Of a DNA stretch of 64,000 bases, positions 15,557-23,259 are shown piece by piece (position 1 is the first letter of the stretch; each line of letters starts with the position of its first letter). This DNA is from VRUE01 sp963840565. GTDB lineage: Bacteria > Actinomycetota > Thermoleophilia > Solirubrobacterales > 70-9. Location of the stretch: positions 1 through 64,000 of the forward strand of contig CAWIZH010000005.1 in assembly GCA_963840565.1 (NCBI GenBank), given 5' to 3'. The position numbers and the translations under genes were made by a program. The notes beneath the pieces are model-generated. The model was not told where the DNA came from and did no database searches. It was given only the letters and a program-made list of their open reading frames with translations.

Positions 15557-16229
15557 GGCGGGCGCGATCCGCGCCGTCCTCTTCGACATCGACGGCACGC
15601 TGCTGGTTACGGGTGGCGCCGGCGGCGTCGCCTGGCAGCGCGCCTTCGAGGAGCTGCACGGGGTCGAGGCCGACATCGCCGAGCACACCGACGCTGGCAT
15701 GACCGACCCCGAGATCGCGGCGATCGTCTTCCGCGAGGTGATCGGCCGCGAGGGCACGCAGGAAGAGCGCTCGAAAGCGATCGGCTGCTACCTCAAGCAT
15801 CTGCCCGACGCCGTCGCCACCTCCGATGGCTACCGCGTGATGCCGGGAATCGAGCAGTTGCTGCCGAGGCTGATCGAGGACGGGGTCCTGCTCGGACTGG
15901 TCACCGGCAACATCGAGGCGGCGGCCCACATCAAGCTCGCCCGCGGCCACCTCAACCGCTTCTTCAGCTTCGGCGGCTACGGCTCGGATTCGGCCGACCG
16001 CACCGAGGTGACCAAAGCGGCACTGAGCCGCGGCGCCCTCGTCTCCGGCGGCACGCTCGCCGACGGCGCCTGCATCGCCGTCGGCGACACCCCCCGCGAC
16101 ATCAAGGCCGGCCACGGCGCCGGCATCAAGGTCGCCGGCGTCGCCACCGGCAGCTATGAGGTGCAGCAGCTCAAGGGCGCGGACGCCGACTGGGCGCTCA
16201 CGACGGTCGAGCGAGGTTTCCCCGCCTAG
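15549..16229 (+). CDS. HAD-superfamily phosphatase
   Basis: A 226-residue haloacid-dehalogenase-fold hydrolase. Motif I is LFDIDGTLLVTGG with the nucleophile Asp and general acid Asp, motif II is LVTGNIEAAA, and motif IV is CIAVGDTPRDIKAG. The alpha-helical cap between motifs I and II places it near phosphoglycolate-phosphatase-like enzymes, but the substrate is not determined. The GTG start lies inside the cydB end (8-nt overlap), so it belongs to the cydAB transcript. It meets the convergent nucleotidyltransferase gene with a 4-nt overlap. Confidence 0.85.
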   Translation: MSEAGAIRAVLFDIDGTLLVTGGAGGVAWQRAFEELHGVEADIAEHTDAGMTDPEIAAIVFREVIGREGTQEERSKAIGCYLKHLPDAVATSDGYRVMPGIEQLLPRLIEDGVLLGLVTGNIEAAAHIKLARGHLNRFFSFGGYGSDSADRTEVTKAALSRGALVSGGTLADGACIAVGDTPRDIKAGHGAGIKVAGVATGSYEVQQLKGADADWALTTVERGFPA

Positions 16230-16744
16230 TCTCCGCGCCGGCGCTCGGCCTCGGTCAGCACGGCGATGTCATCGAGATCCTCCGGGCGCCCAGCGGCGCG
16301 CTTCATCCGGATCAGGTCGTCGAGCGAGGCGATCGCGACTTCAATGCCATCGATCTCAACGATCAGGGCTGCGTCGAGCAGCTGCTCGAACGCTCGCGCG
16401 CCCTTCGGTTCCTTGAGGATGTGAACTTGCCCGTGCCGGGTCATCAGGGGCGGCACGATCGTCGCCAGCGCAAGGCGTTCGGGATCGATGGCCGAGATCT
16501 CGCCCTGGGCGAGGTCTGGATCGGCTGGTTTCGCTTCCAGGTCCTCCAGTGCCGCGGAGAGGCGGCGAACGTTGTCAGCGTCGGGATCCGGCGTGAGGTC
16601 GAGATCCATCGTCGTGCGGCGATGGCCATGGACCTGGGTTGCGACGCCCCCGATCACCACGTAGGCGACGTCGTGGCTTGCCAGGGCCTCGAGCACACCC
16701 CTGATATCGAGCGGTTGTGCCACTCGTCTTCCGGACTCATCCAT
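16226..16744 (-). CDS. MNT-fold nucleotidyltransferase, probable TA partner (second XRE pair)
   Basis: A 172-residue protein. VVIGGVATQVHGHRRTTMDLDLTP (about 29-52) contains the glycine motif and the DxD metal site. LDDLIRMKRAAGRPEDLDDIAVL near the C terminus is typical of DUF6036/AbiEii-like nucleotidyltransferases. It is downstream of, and overlaps by 8 nt, the XRE gene at 16737-17111. It resembles the pair at 760-1655 in layout, but the proteins differ enough to be separate acquisitions or an old duplication. Confidence 0.8.
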   Translation of the reverse strand: MDESGRRVAQPLDIRGVLEALASHDVAYVVIGGVATQVHGHRRTTMDLDLTPDPDADNVRRLSAALEDLEAKPADPDLAQGEISAIDPERLALATIVPPLMTRHGQVHILKEPKGARAFEQLLDAALIVEIDGIEVAIASLDDLIRMKRAAGRPEDLDDIAVLTEAERRRGD

Positions 16745-17111
16745 CGCGCTCGACCCGGGTCGCCGGATGTCCCGCGCGCCGCGCCCGCTTACCGGTTGCG
16801 TCGAGCTGAGAGGCCAGCCGGTTCCAGGAGCTCGCCTCGCGCAGCCGCTGCTCCGGCGACATTGCGCTGGATACGGCCAGCTCGGCGGCGGGCACGCGGC
16901 CTTCGATCGGCTCGATGTCCACGGAGACTTTCCGCCCCATCGCCAGCATCAGCTGACCGAAGCGCTCCAGGGTCGGAGCCTCAACCCCGCGCTCGATCCT
17001 GCTGATCGCGTCTTGGCTCGTTTCGGCACGGATCGCCAAGCGCCGCTGGCTCAGCCCCTGGTCCTGACGGGTCGACTTGAGCAGCTGGCCGAGGTTTGAT
17101 TGACACTGCAT
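16737..17111 (-). CDS. XRE-family HTH regulator, probable antitoxin (second XRE pair)
   Basis: A 124-residue protein with a lambda-repressor-type helix-turn-helix at about 6-62 (STRQDQGLSQRRLAIRA, SQDAISRIERG). The remainder is a charged tail rich in Arg that probably contacts its partner. The start codon ATG lies in the spacer of a 9-bp perfect dyad (17098-17123), so repressor binding would block the translation start site and early transcript. A TACGAT box lies 9 nt upstream. It is the first gene of the unit. Confidence 0.82.
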   Translation of the reverse strand: MQCQSNLGQLLKSTRQDQGLSQRRLAIRAETSQDAISRIERGVEAPTLERFGQLMLAMGRKVSVDIEPIEGRVPAAELAVSSAMSPEQRLREASSWNRLASQLDATGKRARRAGHPATRVERDG

Positions 17112-17123
17112 ACGGTGTCAATC
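17098..17123. promoter_or_regulatory. Operator dyad overlapping the start codon of an XRE gene
   Basis: Perfect 9-bp arms GATTGACAC (17098-17106) and GTGTCAATC (17115-17123) are separated by 8 nt that contain the ATG of the minus-strand XRE gene. The arms overlap a candidate -10 (TACGAT on the minus strand, 17126-17121). This arrangement fits autorepression by the XRE protein. Confidence 0.72.
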
Positions 17124-17132
17124 GTACCCCTC

Positions 17133-18344
17133 TCAGGCCAGGCTGCAGCGCGCCTGGTAAATCGACATGAAGCCGTTCTCGAAGCCGTTGCGCGCCGCCC
17201 GCAGGTAAAGGCGCCAGACGCGAACCCGTTCGGGACCGGCGAGCCGCAGCGCCTCGTCGAGGTTCTCGTCGAGCCGCCGTGCCCAGTGGCGCAGGGTTTC
17301 GGCGTAGTCGGCGCCGTGCTCGGAGACGTGGCGGGTGACGAAGCCGGCCCGCTCCAGTGCCAGCAGCACCCGCGAGAGGTGCAGCGGTTCGCCGTCGGGA
17401 AAGACGTAGCGCTCGGAGAAGGCGCCGGCCTCGGGGTCGGTGTGGCGGAGGCGGGCGATGCCGTGGTTGAGCAGCCGCCCGCCCGGCTCCAGCAGTCCCG
17501 CGAGGGTGCGGGCGTAGACGTCGATCTGCTCCTCGCCGACGTGCTCGACCATGCCGATCGAAGCGATCGCGTCGAAGCGCTCGCCGCTGGCGGCGAGGTC
17601 GCGGTAGTCCATCACCCGGACCTCGATCCGGTCGGCGACGCCGGCTTCCTCGGCCCGCTGCCGCGCCCGCTCGGCCTGCGGTGGCGAGAGGGTGATGCCG
17701 AGGACGCTGGCGCCGTACTTGGTCGCGGCGCGCAGCGGGAAGGCGCCCCAGCCGCAGCCGACGTCGAGAACCCGGTCCCCCTCTTTCAGGGCCAGCTTGC
17801 GGGCGACGGTATCCAGCTTCTCTTCCTGCGCCTGCTCGAGCGTCTCGGCGCCCTCGGCGAAGAAGGCGCAGCTGTAGGTCATCGACTGGTCGAGGAAGAG
17901 GGCGAAGAAGTCGTTGGAAACGTCGTAGTGGTGGCGCACGGCCGCGGCGTCGCGCTCCTTGCTGTGGCGGCGACCGCTGAGCACCAGCTCGGCGTCGGGC
18001 CTGTGCGGCGGACGCTGGATCCCCGCCGCGCGCACCGCGCCCAGCAGCAGGCGGCGCTTGTCGGCGCCGTCGAGCGAGGGGGGCTGCCAGCTGTCGAGCA
18101 GCTCGATCACGGCGTCCATGTCACTGACCTCGATGTCGCCGCTGACGTAGGCGCGGCCGAGTCCCAGCTGCCCGGGCGCGCGCAGCGCGTGAGCGGCCGC
18201 CCGCGGCGAGCGCACGTAGAAGGTCGGCCCGTCGCCGTTGCTCGCCGCCAGGCGCGTCCCGTCCCAGAACTCGACCGTGAAGGGTCGCTCGGGGATGCGC
18301 GCTTCGATCTCACGACGCAAGGGAGCGGTGCTGGCAAACGGCAT
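17133..18344 (-). CDS. cfa: Cyclopropane-fatty-acyl-phospholipid synthase family methyltransferase
   Basis: Adds a methylene or methyl group from SAM across cis double bonds of membrane phospholipid acyl chains. The 403-residue length from ATG 18344 is standard. AAAVRHHYDVSNDFFALFLDQSMTYSCAFF and VLDVGCGWGAFPLRAATKYGASVLGITLS are the family signatures, followed by SIGMVEHVGEEQ and ERYVFPDGEPLHLS. The divergent desaturase at 18434 would provide its double-bonded substrate. The 89-nt gap between them carries both promoters. Confidence 0.9.
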   Translation of the reverse strand: MPFASTAPLRREIEARIPERPFTVEFWDGTRLAASNGDGPTFYVRSPRAAAHALRAPGQLGLGRAYVSGDIEVSDMDAVIELLDSWQPPSLDGADKRRLLLGAVRAAGIQRPPHRPDAELVLSGRRHSKERDAAAVRHHYDVSNDFFALFLDQSMTYSCAFFAEGAETLEQAQEEKLDTVARKLALKEGDRVLDVGCGWGAFPLRAATKYGASVLGITLSPPQAERARQRAEEAGVADRIEVRVMDYRDLAASGERFDAIASIGMVEHVGEEQIDVYARTLAGLLEPGGRLLNHGIARLRHTDPEAGAFSERYVFPDGEPLHLSRVLLALERAGFVTRHVSEHGADYAETLRHWARRLDENLDEALRLAGPERVRVWRLYLRAARNGFENGFMSIYQARCSLA

Positions 18345-18433
18345 CAGAGCGGACCTTACCGCCGCCGCACCGCGACCGGAAGATGGCCCTTTAGCTTTTC
18401 TCGGCTCGCCGATCCGTATGATCGCGGCACTTG

Positions 18434-19360
18434 ATGGAAGCAGCGGGACCACTCCCATCCGATATCCAGCCGGTCGCCAACGAGACGCGTGACCGGATCA
18501 TCACCGGCCTCGTCACCCTCGTCCCCTTCGTTGCGCTCGGGCTCGCCGCCTGGCAGGTCTGGGGCAAGGCACTGCACTGGAGCGACGTCTTCCTCTTTCT
18601 CGGCATGTACTTCTTCACCGGGCTGGGGATCACGGTCGGCTTCCACCGCCACCTCACCCACCGCAGCTTCAAGGCGAAGACCTGGCTGCACGGCCTGCTG
18701 GCGATCCTCGGCTCGGCGGCGATCGAGGGGCCGGTGATCTCCTGGGTGGCCGACCACCGCAAGCACCACGCCTTCTCCGATGAAGTCGGCGACCCGCACA
18801 GCCCCCACGTCGACCACGGCCACGGCTGGAGTGGCGCGATGCGCGGCCTCTTCCACGCCCACATGGGCTGGCTCTTCATCCACACCCAGCGCGGCAACAA
18901 GGAGCGCTTCGCCCCGGACCTGATCAAGGACCCGGTGATCAACTGGGTCGACCGCACCTTCCTCTACTGGGCGATCGGCGGGCTGATGCTGCCCTTCGCG
19001 CTCGGCTGGATCATCGGCGGCACCCTCTTCGCCGCCTTCACCGGCCTGCTCTGGGGCGGCCTGGTCCGCGTCTTCGTCCTGCACCACTTCACCTACAGCA
19101 TCAACTCGCTCTGCCACGTCTTCGGCAAGCGCGACTTCGAGACCAGCGACGAGTCGCGCAACCTCGCCCTGATCGCGATCCCGACCCTCGGCGAGGCCTG
19201 GCACAACAACCACCACGCCTTCCCCACCTCGGCCACCCACGGGCTCGGCCGCTGGCAGCTCGATATCTCCGCGATCGTGATCGATCTGCTCGAGAAGACG
19301 GGTCAGGTTTACGACGTGGTACGCCCAACGCCCGAGCGCATGGCCGCTAAGGCCACCTGA
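18434..19360 (+). CDS. Delta-9-type acyl desaturase (membrane fatty acid desaturase)
   Basis: A 308-residue di-iron membrane enzyme that introduces a cis double bond into acyl chains. All three histidine boxes are intact: HRHLTH (in GFHRHLTHRSF), HRKHH (in ADHRKHHAFSD) and HNNHH (in EAWHNNHHAFPTS). About four membrane spans surround them. ATG 18434 follows TATGAT (18417-18422) by 11 nt with no Shine-Dalgarno, giving a leader of only a few nucleotides. It is paired divergently with a cyclopropane synthase, so the two likely tune membrane fluidity together. Confidence 0.92.
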   Translation: MEAAGPLPSDIQPVANETRDRIITGLVTLVPFVALGLAAWQVWGKALHWSDVFLFLGMYFFTGLGITVGFHRHLTHRSFKAKTWLHGLLAILGSAAIEGPVISWVADHRKHHAFSDEVGDPHSPHVDHGHGWSGAMRGLFHAHMGWLFIHTQRGNKERFAPDLIKDPVINWVDRTFLYWAIGGLMLPFALGWIIGGTLFAAFTGLLWGGLVRVFVLHHFTYSINSLCHVFGKRDFETSDESRNLALIAIPTLGEAWHNNHHAFPTSATHGLGRWQLDISAIVIDLLEKTGQVYDVVRPTPERMAAKAT

Positions 19361-19442
19361 CCGGCGCATATCGGCGTCCTCGGCAGCTCGCGTGCGGAGC
19401 ACGCCACGCTCCCTCGTCCTTGATCTGCTTGATCAGGCGGCC

Positions 19443-21851
19443 TTAGGGCGCTTCTGGTGATTCGTACCAATCGATCCAGCCGCCGCAGGCCTTGCTTAGA
19501 GGCACGATGCGGTGGGGGCCGGCGGGAACGGCCACCAACTCGCCGAGGTTGGCCTTGCCGGTGTAGCCGGTCAGGCTCTGCAGCGTGCTTGCCTTTTCGG
19601 CGGCAATCGAGAAGCGGATCGGTCTGCCATCGCTGTCAATTTCGCCGGCGGGCCAGAACTGGCCCTCGTTGGCGAGGCTGATCGTGTTGGGGCGCTGGCC
19701 GTCCAGTGCCGCCGGCAGCGACTCGTGCAGGCCCGGCGCCGAGAGGGTGAGGCCGAAGGGGGAGAAGTACTGCAGCGAGAGCAGCCAGCGCCCGGCCGGC
19801 AGCTTCATCGTCTGCGAAGCGGCGTCGCCGGTTTCAAGCGCCGCCGCCGGGCTCCAGCGTCCCTTGCCGCCGATGACCGCGCCGGGGAAGAGGCCGGCCC
19901 GGCCCGGGTTCGAGGTGAGGACGCGGATCTCGGGCGATGCGCAGTCGGCGTGCGCCGCCGGTTCGGTCCCCTCGAGCAGGACGTGGCGATCCTCGGGCAC
20001 CGGCCCGGTCCGCTTCCAGAGCACGTAGGAGGGGGTCGCGGCGACCCGCTTGAAGCCCGGCGGCGCTTCGCTGTTCCAGGCCGCCCGCCCGGTGATCACG
20101 TAGGGGAAGCGTTCGAGCGTGCCGTGCGAGAAGGAGTCGAAGTCGATCGGGCTGTAGGCGTCGCCGGTGTCGAACGGCTTTTCCGGACTGGGGGAGACGT
20201 CGGCGTCGGGGAACTCGACCAGCGGCACGTGGGTGTCGGCGCCCTGCAGCTCGTAGGCCGCGTAACGGTCCTGCCCCGCGTAGAGCACCGGTTCCCCGCG
20301 CACGATCGGGATGAAGGCCCGCAGCTCAGACCCGTGCCCGGGCGGCCCGACGGGCGCATCGCGCAGCACCAACAGGCTCGAGTAGATCGCCCCCCCAACG
20401 AACGCGACGGCCAGCACCCCCCAAGCCACCCGCAGCTTCCCCGCCGATGGGCCTGAAACGTGAGATATAGACACGTTTCCGGCCCGTCGGCGGGCTTTTC
20501 GGCCGCCGAGCTCGAAGAGGAGGGGGCGGATCGCCACCAGCATCGCCAGCGGGGCGGCGATCATCAGCGCCTTGGCCTGGGAGTACTCGCCGCTGCCGGC
20601 GACGGCGGCGATGTAGAGGACGGTGCAGGCGGCGAGCGCGAGCGGCACGGCGAGCTGGCGCCGGCGCAGCCACCAGGCGGCGCCGAGGATGACCGCCAGT
20701 GCGGCGATCGCGGTGGCGAGGCCGGTCAGCTGGGCGCCGCCGGCGGCGTTGAGGCGGTAGCTCGACGCCGGCCAGACACCGAGCGCCTCGACCGGCGAGA
20801 CCGGGCCGTAGGTATTGGTCCCGGCCACGCGGTTGAAGCCGTGGACGAAGGCGTAGGGGCCGACCACGGTCAGCACCGCGAGCGCCCCGAGGGCGACGAT
20901 CGTCAGCGCCACGGCCGGCTGCCGCGCGGTCCGCAGCCATGCTCGCGGTCGCAGCGCTCGCCGCACCTCCGGCACCGTCGCGCCCCAGAGGACGACGACC
21001 GCGACCGGCCAGGCGAGCCCGGCGAAGCTGTAGGAGAAGAAGATCCCGCCCGCCAGCGCCAGCGGGGGAAGCGCCGTCAACGCGCCCGCCAGCCCGCTTC
21101 CGCCCCAGCCGGCGCCGCCCTCGCTCCGCTGCCGATCGAGGTCGTGGAGGTAGACGGCGAAGGCGAGGACGAAGAGCGCCTCGCCGGTCTCCTTGAAGGC
21201 GCCCTGGGCGAAGTAGGAGGCGCCGAGGTAAGGGATCGCGACCAGCGTCGCGGCAAGCACCCGGCGCGCCCGGCTGAGATCGCCGAGCGCCGTCATCGCC
21301 GTCAGCGCGGTGATGATGCCGATCGCGAAGATCTCGCCGACGAAGGCCTGGCCGAGGCCGATCCCCGGCAGCGCTGCAACCGCCGCGGCGAGGGCGTGTG
21401 GCCCCAGCGGATAGCCGGCTTCCGGCGCCGGCCCGAGGCCGCTGCGCAGCCACTCCGCCCAGGCCAGGTGCAGGCCGAGGTCGTTGTTGAAGCCGACGCC
21501 GATGATGCCCCAGCGACCGCTGACCGCGAACGGGATCGAGAGGATCAGGGCGACGACGACGGCTACCGGCAGGCCCTCGCGCAGCAGCGCGCCGTCGCCC
21601 CCGCCGCGCCGCGGCTGCCACCAGAGCAGCGCCCCCGCCGCCACGACCAGCGCCACCAGTCCCAGGGTCGCGGTGGTCGCGTGCCCCGGCGCCCGGGCGA
21701 GGAAGCCGGTGACCGTGAGCACGGCGCCGAAGCCGACGGCAGGCCCCAGCCAGACGCGCGAGCCGTCCCCGCCCGCGAGGCCGAGGATGGCGCGTCCCAC
21801 CAGCAGCGAAGCGGCGCAGATCAGCGCCGCCGAGGCGTAGGTCCCGATCAT
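19443..21851 (-). CDS. Large multi-pass membrane protein with extracytoplasmic C-terminal domain (GT-C-like)
   Basis: An 802-residue protein. The first ~500 residues hold about ten to twelve hydrophobic segments with an acidic/aromatic loop early on (FNNDLGLHLAWAEWL) and GYPLGPHALAAAVAAL, resembling GT-C-type polyprenyl-sugar glycosyltransferases. No catalytic motif is certain. The last ~280 residues are soluble and beta-rich with Cys residues, likely outside the membrane. The coding sequence contains a palindromic element (20443-20491) encoding RAGNVSISHVSGPSAGK at the junction between the two parts. It has no operon partner. The function is not known. Confidence 0.7.
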   Translation of the reverse strand: MIGTYASAALICAASLLVGRAILGLAGGDGSRVWLGPAVGFGAVLTVTGFLARAPGHATTATLGLVALVVAAGALLWWQPRRGGGDGALLREGLPVAVVVALILSIPFAVSGRWGIIGVGFNNDLGLHLAWAEWLRSGLGPAPEAGYPLGPHALAAAVAALPGIGLGQAFVGEIFAIGIITALTAMTALGDLSRARRVLAATLVAIPYLGASYFAQGAFKETGEALFVLAFAVYLHDLDRQRSEGGAGWGGSGLAGALTALPPLALAGGIFFSYSFAGLAWPVAVVVLWGATVPEVRRALRPRAWLRTARQPAVALTIVALGALAVLTVVGPYAFVHGFNRVAGTNTYGPVSPVEALGVWPASSYRLNAAGGAQLTGLATAIAALAVILGAAWWLRRRQLAVPLALAACTVLYIAAVAGSGEYSQAKALMIAAPLAMLVAIRPLLFELGGRKARRRAGNVSISHVSGPSAGKLRVAWGVLAVAFVGGAIYSSLLVLRDAPVGPPGHGSELRAFIPIVRGEPVLYAGQDRYAAYELQGADTHVPLVEFPDADVSPSPEKPFDTGDAYSPIDFDSFSHGTLERFPYVITGRAAWNSEAPPGFKRVAATPSYVLWKRTGPVPEDRHVLLEGTEPAAHADCASPEIRVLTSNPGRAGLFPGAVIGGKGRWSPAAALETGDAASQTMKLPAGRWLLSLQYFSPFGLTLSAPGLHESLPAALDGQRPNTISLANEGQFWPAGEIDSDGRPIRFSIAAEKASTLQSLTGYTGKANLGELVAVPAGPHRIVPLSKACGGWIDWYESPEAP
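20443..20491. repeat. 49-bp palindromic element, copy 2, inside a coding region
   Basis: Arms 20443-20462 and 20472-20491 are complementary at 18 of 20 positions around a 9-nt centre. The first 19 bases are identical to copy 1 at 14474. The element lies in frame within the membrane-protein gene at 19443-21851 without interrupting it, encoding a low-complexity linker. Confidence 0.8.
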
Positions 21852-21897
21852 CAGGGGCGGAAACTATGGCAGCGAGGGGGGAGAGCGCCGCCCCGGC

Positions 21898-22608
21898 TCA
21901 ATACTTTTCGGCCGCCCGTTCCAGCGCCGGGCGCAGGTTCTCGCCGTGAAGCGGCTCCTCGTGGCCGGTGCAGACCAGCGCCGGTTCCAGCGCCGCCAGC
22001 TTGCGTATCGACTCCTTTGCCTTGGCGTGATCCCAGTTCCAGGCCGGGTGGGGCACGCTCGCCTCGCCCTTGGGCAGCGGTCGGCCCATCTTGGTCGAGT
22101 CGAGCAGGTAGATGACGTCGCTGACGAGCGCCACCCTGTCACTCTCGCGCCAGAGGCCGATCAGGCCCGGTGCGTGGCCGGGAAAGTGAAGGACTCGGAA
22201 GCCCGCCACCTCGTCGCCCTCCGCGACCGTGCCGGCTATCTGGACCGCGCCGCCGTCCCAGCGTTTCAGCAGCAGTGGGAAGAGCCAGCGGGCGGGCACC
22301 GGCAGCTCGGAGATTTCCATATATGGAGCGATCGCCGCGTCGCTTTCCGCGTCGCCGACGTCATCGGCGTGGCAGAAGACCGGTGCGCCCATTGCGGGCG
22401 CCGTGCCGCGGTGGTCGGCGTGGGCGTGCCCGAGCACGATTCGCTTCAGGCCGCCCAGCTGCTGCGCTGCCTCACGTGTCTTCTTGACCATCGCCTTGGT
22501 GCCGGCGTCGAACTGCACCACGCCGTCGCCGTCCTCGAGGAAGTAGATGTTCATCGCCTTACGGGCGTCCCCCCGCAGTAGCCAGACCCCGTCAGCGACC
22601 TTCTCCAT
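21898..22608 (-). CDS. MBL-fold metallo-hydrolase
   Basis: A 236-residue soluble protein of the metallo-beta-lactamase fold. The zinc motif is LGHAHADHRGTAPAMG near residues 57-72 (HxHxDH), with further ligands in HFPGHAPGLIGLW and SDVIYL. The C-terminal CTGHEEPLHG carries the last His. The small-molecule hydrolase subgroup is likely, but the substrate is unknown. The gene is divergent from a 50-residue membrane protein gene 15 nt away. Confidence 0.85.
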   Translation of the reverse strand: MEKVADGVWLLRGDARKAMNIYFLEDGDGVVQFDAGTKAMVKKTREAAQQLGGLKRIVLGHAHADHRGTAPAMGAPVFCHADDVGDAESDAAIAPYMEISELPVPARWLFPLLLKRWDGGAVQIAGTVAEGDEVAGFRVLHFPGHAPGLIGLWRESDRVALVSDVIYLLDSTKMGRPLPKGEASVPHPAWNWDHAKAKESIRKLAALEPALVCTGHEEPLHGENLRPALERAAEKY

Positions 22609-22623
22609 GATGAGATCAGCCTA

Positions 22624-22776
22624 ATGCCAAGCATCTGGAAAGCGGGAATGCTGATCCTGATCGTCTGTCTGATCGCCTCGATGGCGATCGCGATCTACCG
22701 CCTCGCGACCACGCCGGAGGAAATCCTCGGCGACGGCTTCCGGGGCCTGCCCGTTCACACCCAGCCGCGGCGTTAG
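22624..22776 (+). CDS. Small membrane protein, 50 residues
   Basis: A short open frame with ATG at 22624. Residues about 7-24 (AGMLILIVCLIASMAIAIY) form one membrane span, followed by a 26-residue hydrophilic tail with TPEEILGDGFRGLP. Codon usage is GC-rich at third positions, like neighbouring genes. It sits in a divergent position to the MBL gene and 39 nt before the Usp gene, so it may be cotranscribed with the latter. I do not recognise the family. Confidence 0.6.
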   Translation: MPSIWKAGMLILIVCLIASMAIAIYRLATTPEEILGDGFRGLPVHTQPRR

Positions 22777-22815
22777 TATCAGCCTCGTTCAGCGACCGAG
22801 TCTCGAGGAGGCGGC

Positions 22816-23259
22816 GTGTTCACTCGCATCGTTGTTGGAACCGACGGGTCCGATACCGCCGCCGAGGCGGTCCGGCAGGCTGTCGACTTGGCCAAGCTTG
22901 CCGGTGCCCAGCTCAGCATCGTCAGCGCCTACGAGCCGCTGCCAAAACGCCAGGTGGAGGCGGAGAAGCAGGCTGCTCCGGCCGACGTGCAGTACGAGAT
23001 CAACCCGCGCGAGGACGTCAACCTCGTGCTCGACGCCGCCGCGGCCTCAGCCCGCAAAGAGGGAATCGAGGTGCAGACCCACCCGGTCCAGGGCGAACCC
23101 GCCGAGGCGATCCTCAGCGTCGCCGAAGAGACCAAGGCCGACCTGATCGTGGTCGGCAACAAGGGCATGACCGGGGCGCGGCGTTTCCTCCTCGGCAGCG
23201 TCCCCAACAACGTTTCCCACCACGCGCCCTGCAGCGTGATCATCGTCCGCACGACCTAG
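22816..23259 (+). CDS. Universal stress protein, UspA family
   Basis: A 147-residue single-domain Usp. The N-terminal IVVGTDGSDTAAEAV and the C-terminal GNKGMTGARRFLLGSVPNNVSHHAP contain the ATP-binding pattern G-x2-G-x9-G-S, so it probably binds ATP. The GTG start has a strong GAGGAGG ribosome site. The stop overlaps the convergent protease stop by 4 nt. Usp proteins modulate stress survival; no partner is evident. Confidence 0.92.
   Translation: MFTRIVVGTDGSDTAAEAVRQAVDLAKLAGAQLSIVSAYEPLPKRQVEAEKQAAPADVQYEINPREDVNLVLDAAAASARKEGIEVQTHPVQGEPAEAILSVAEETKADLIVVGNKGMTGARRFLLGSVPNNVSHHAPCSVIIVRTT

Noticed and set aside
17100..18434. 444-codon plus-strand frame over the cyclopropane synthase gene
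   Set aside because: Antisense to a well-supported enzyme; no domain recognised.
19361..19442. Possible small RNA or terminator after the desaturase gene
   Set aside because: Only short TTGATC direct repeats are visible; no stable stem or promoter could be made out.
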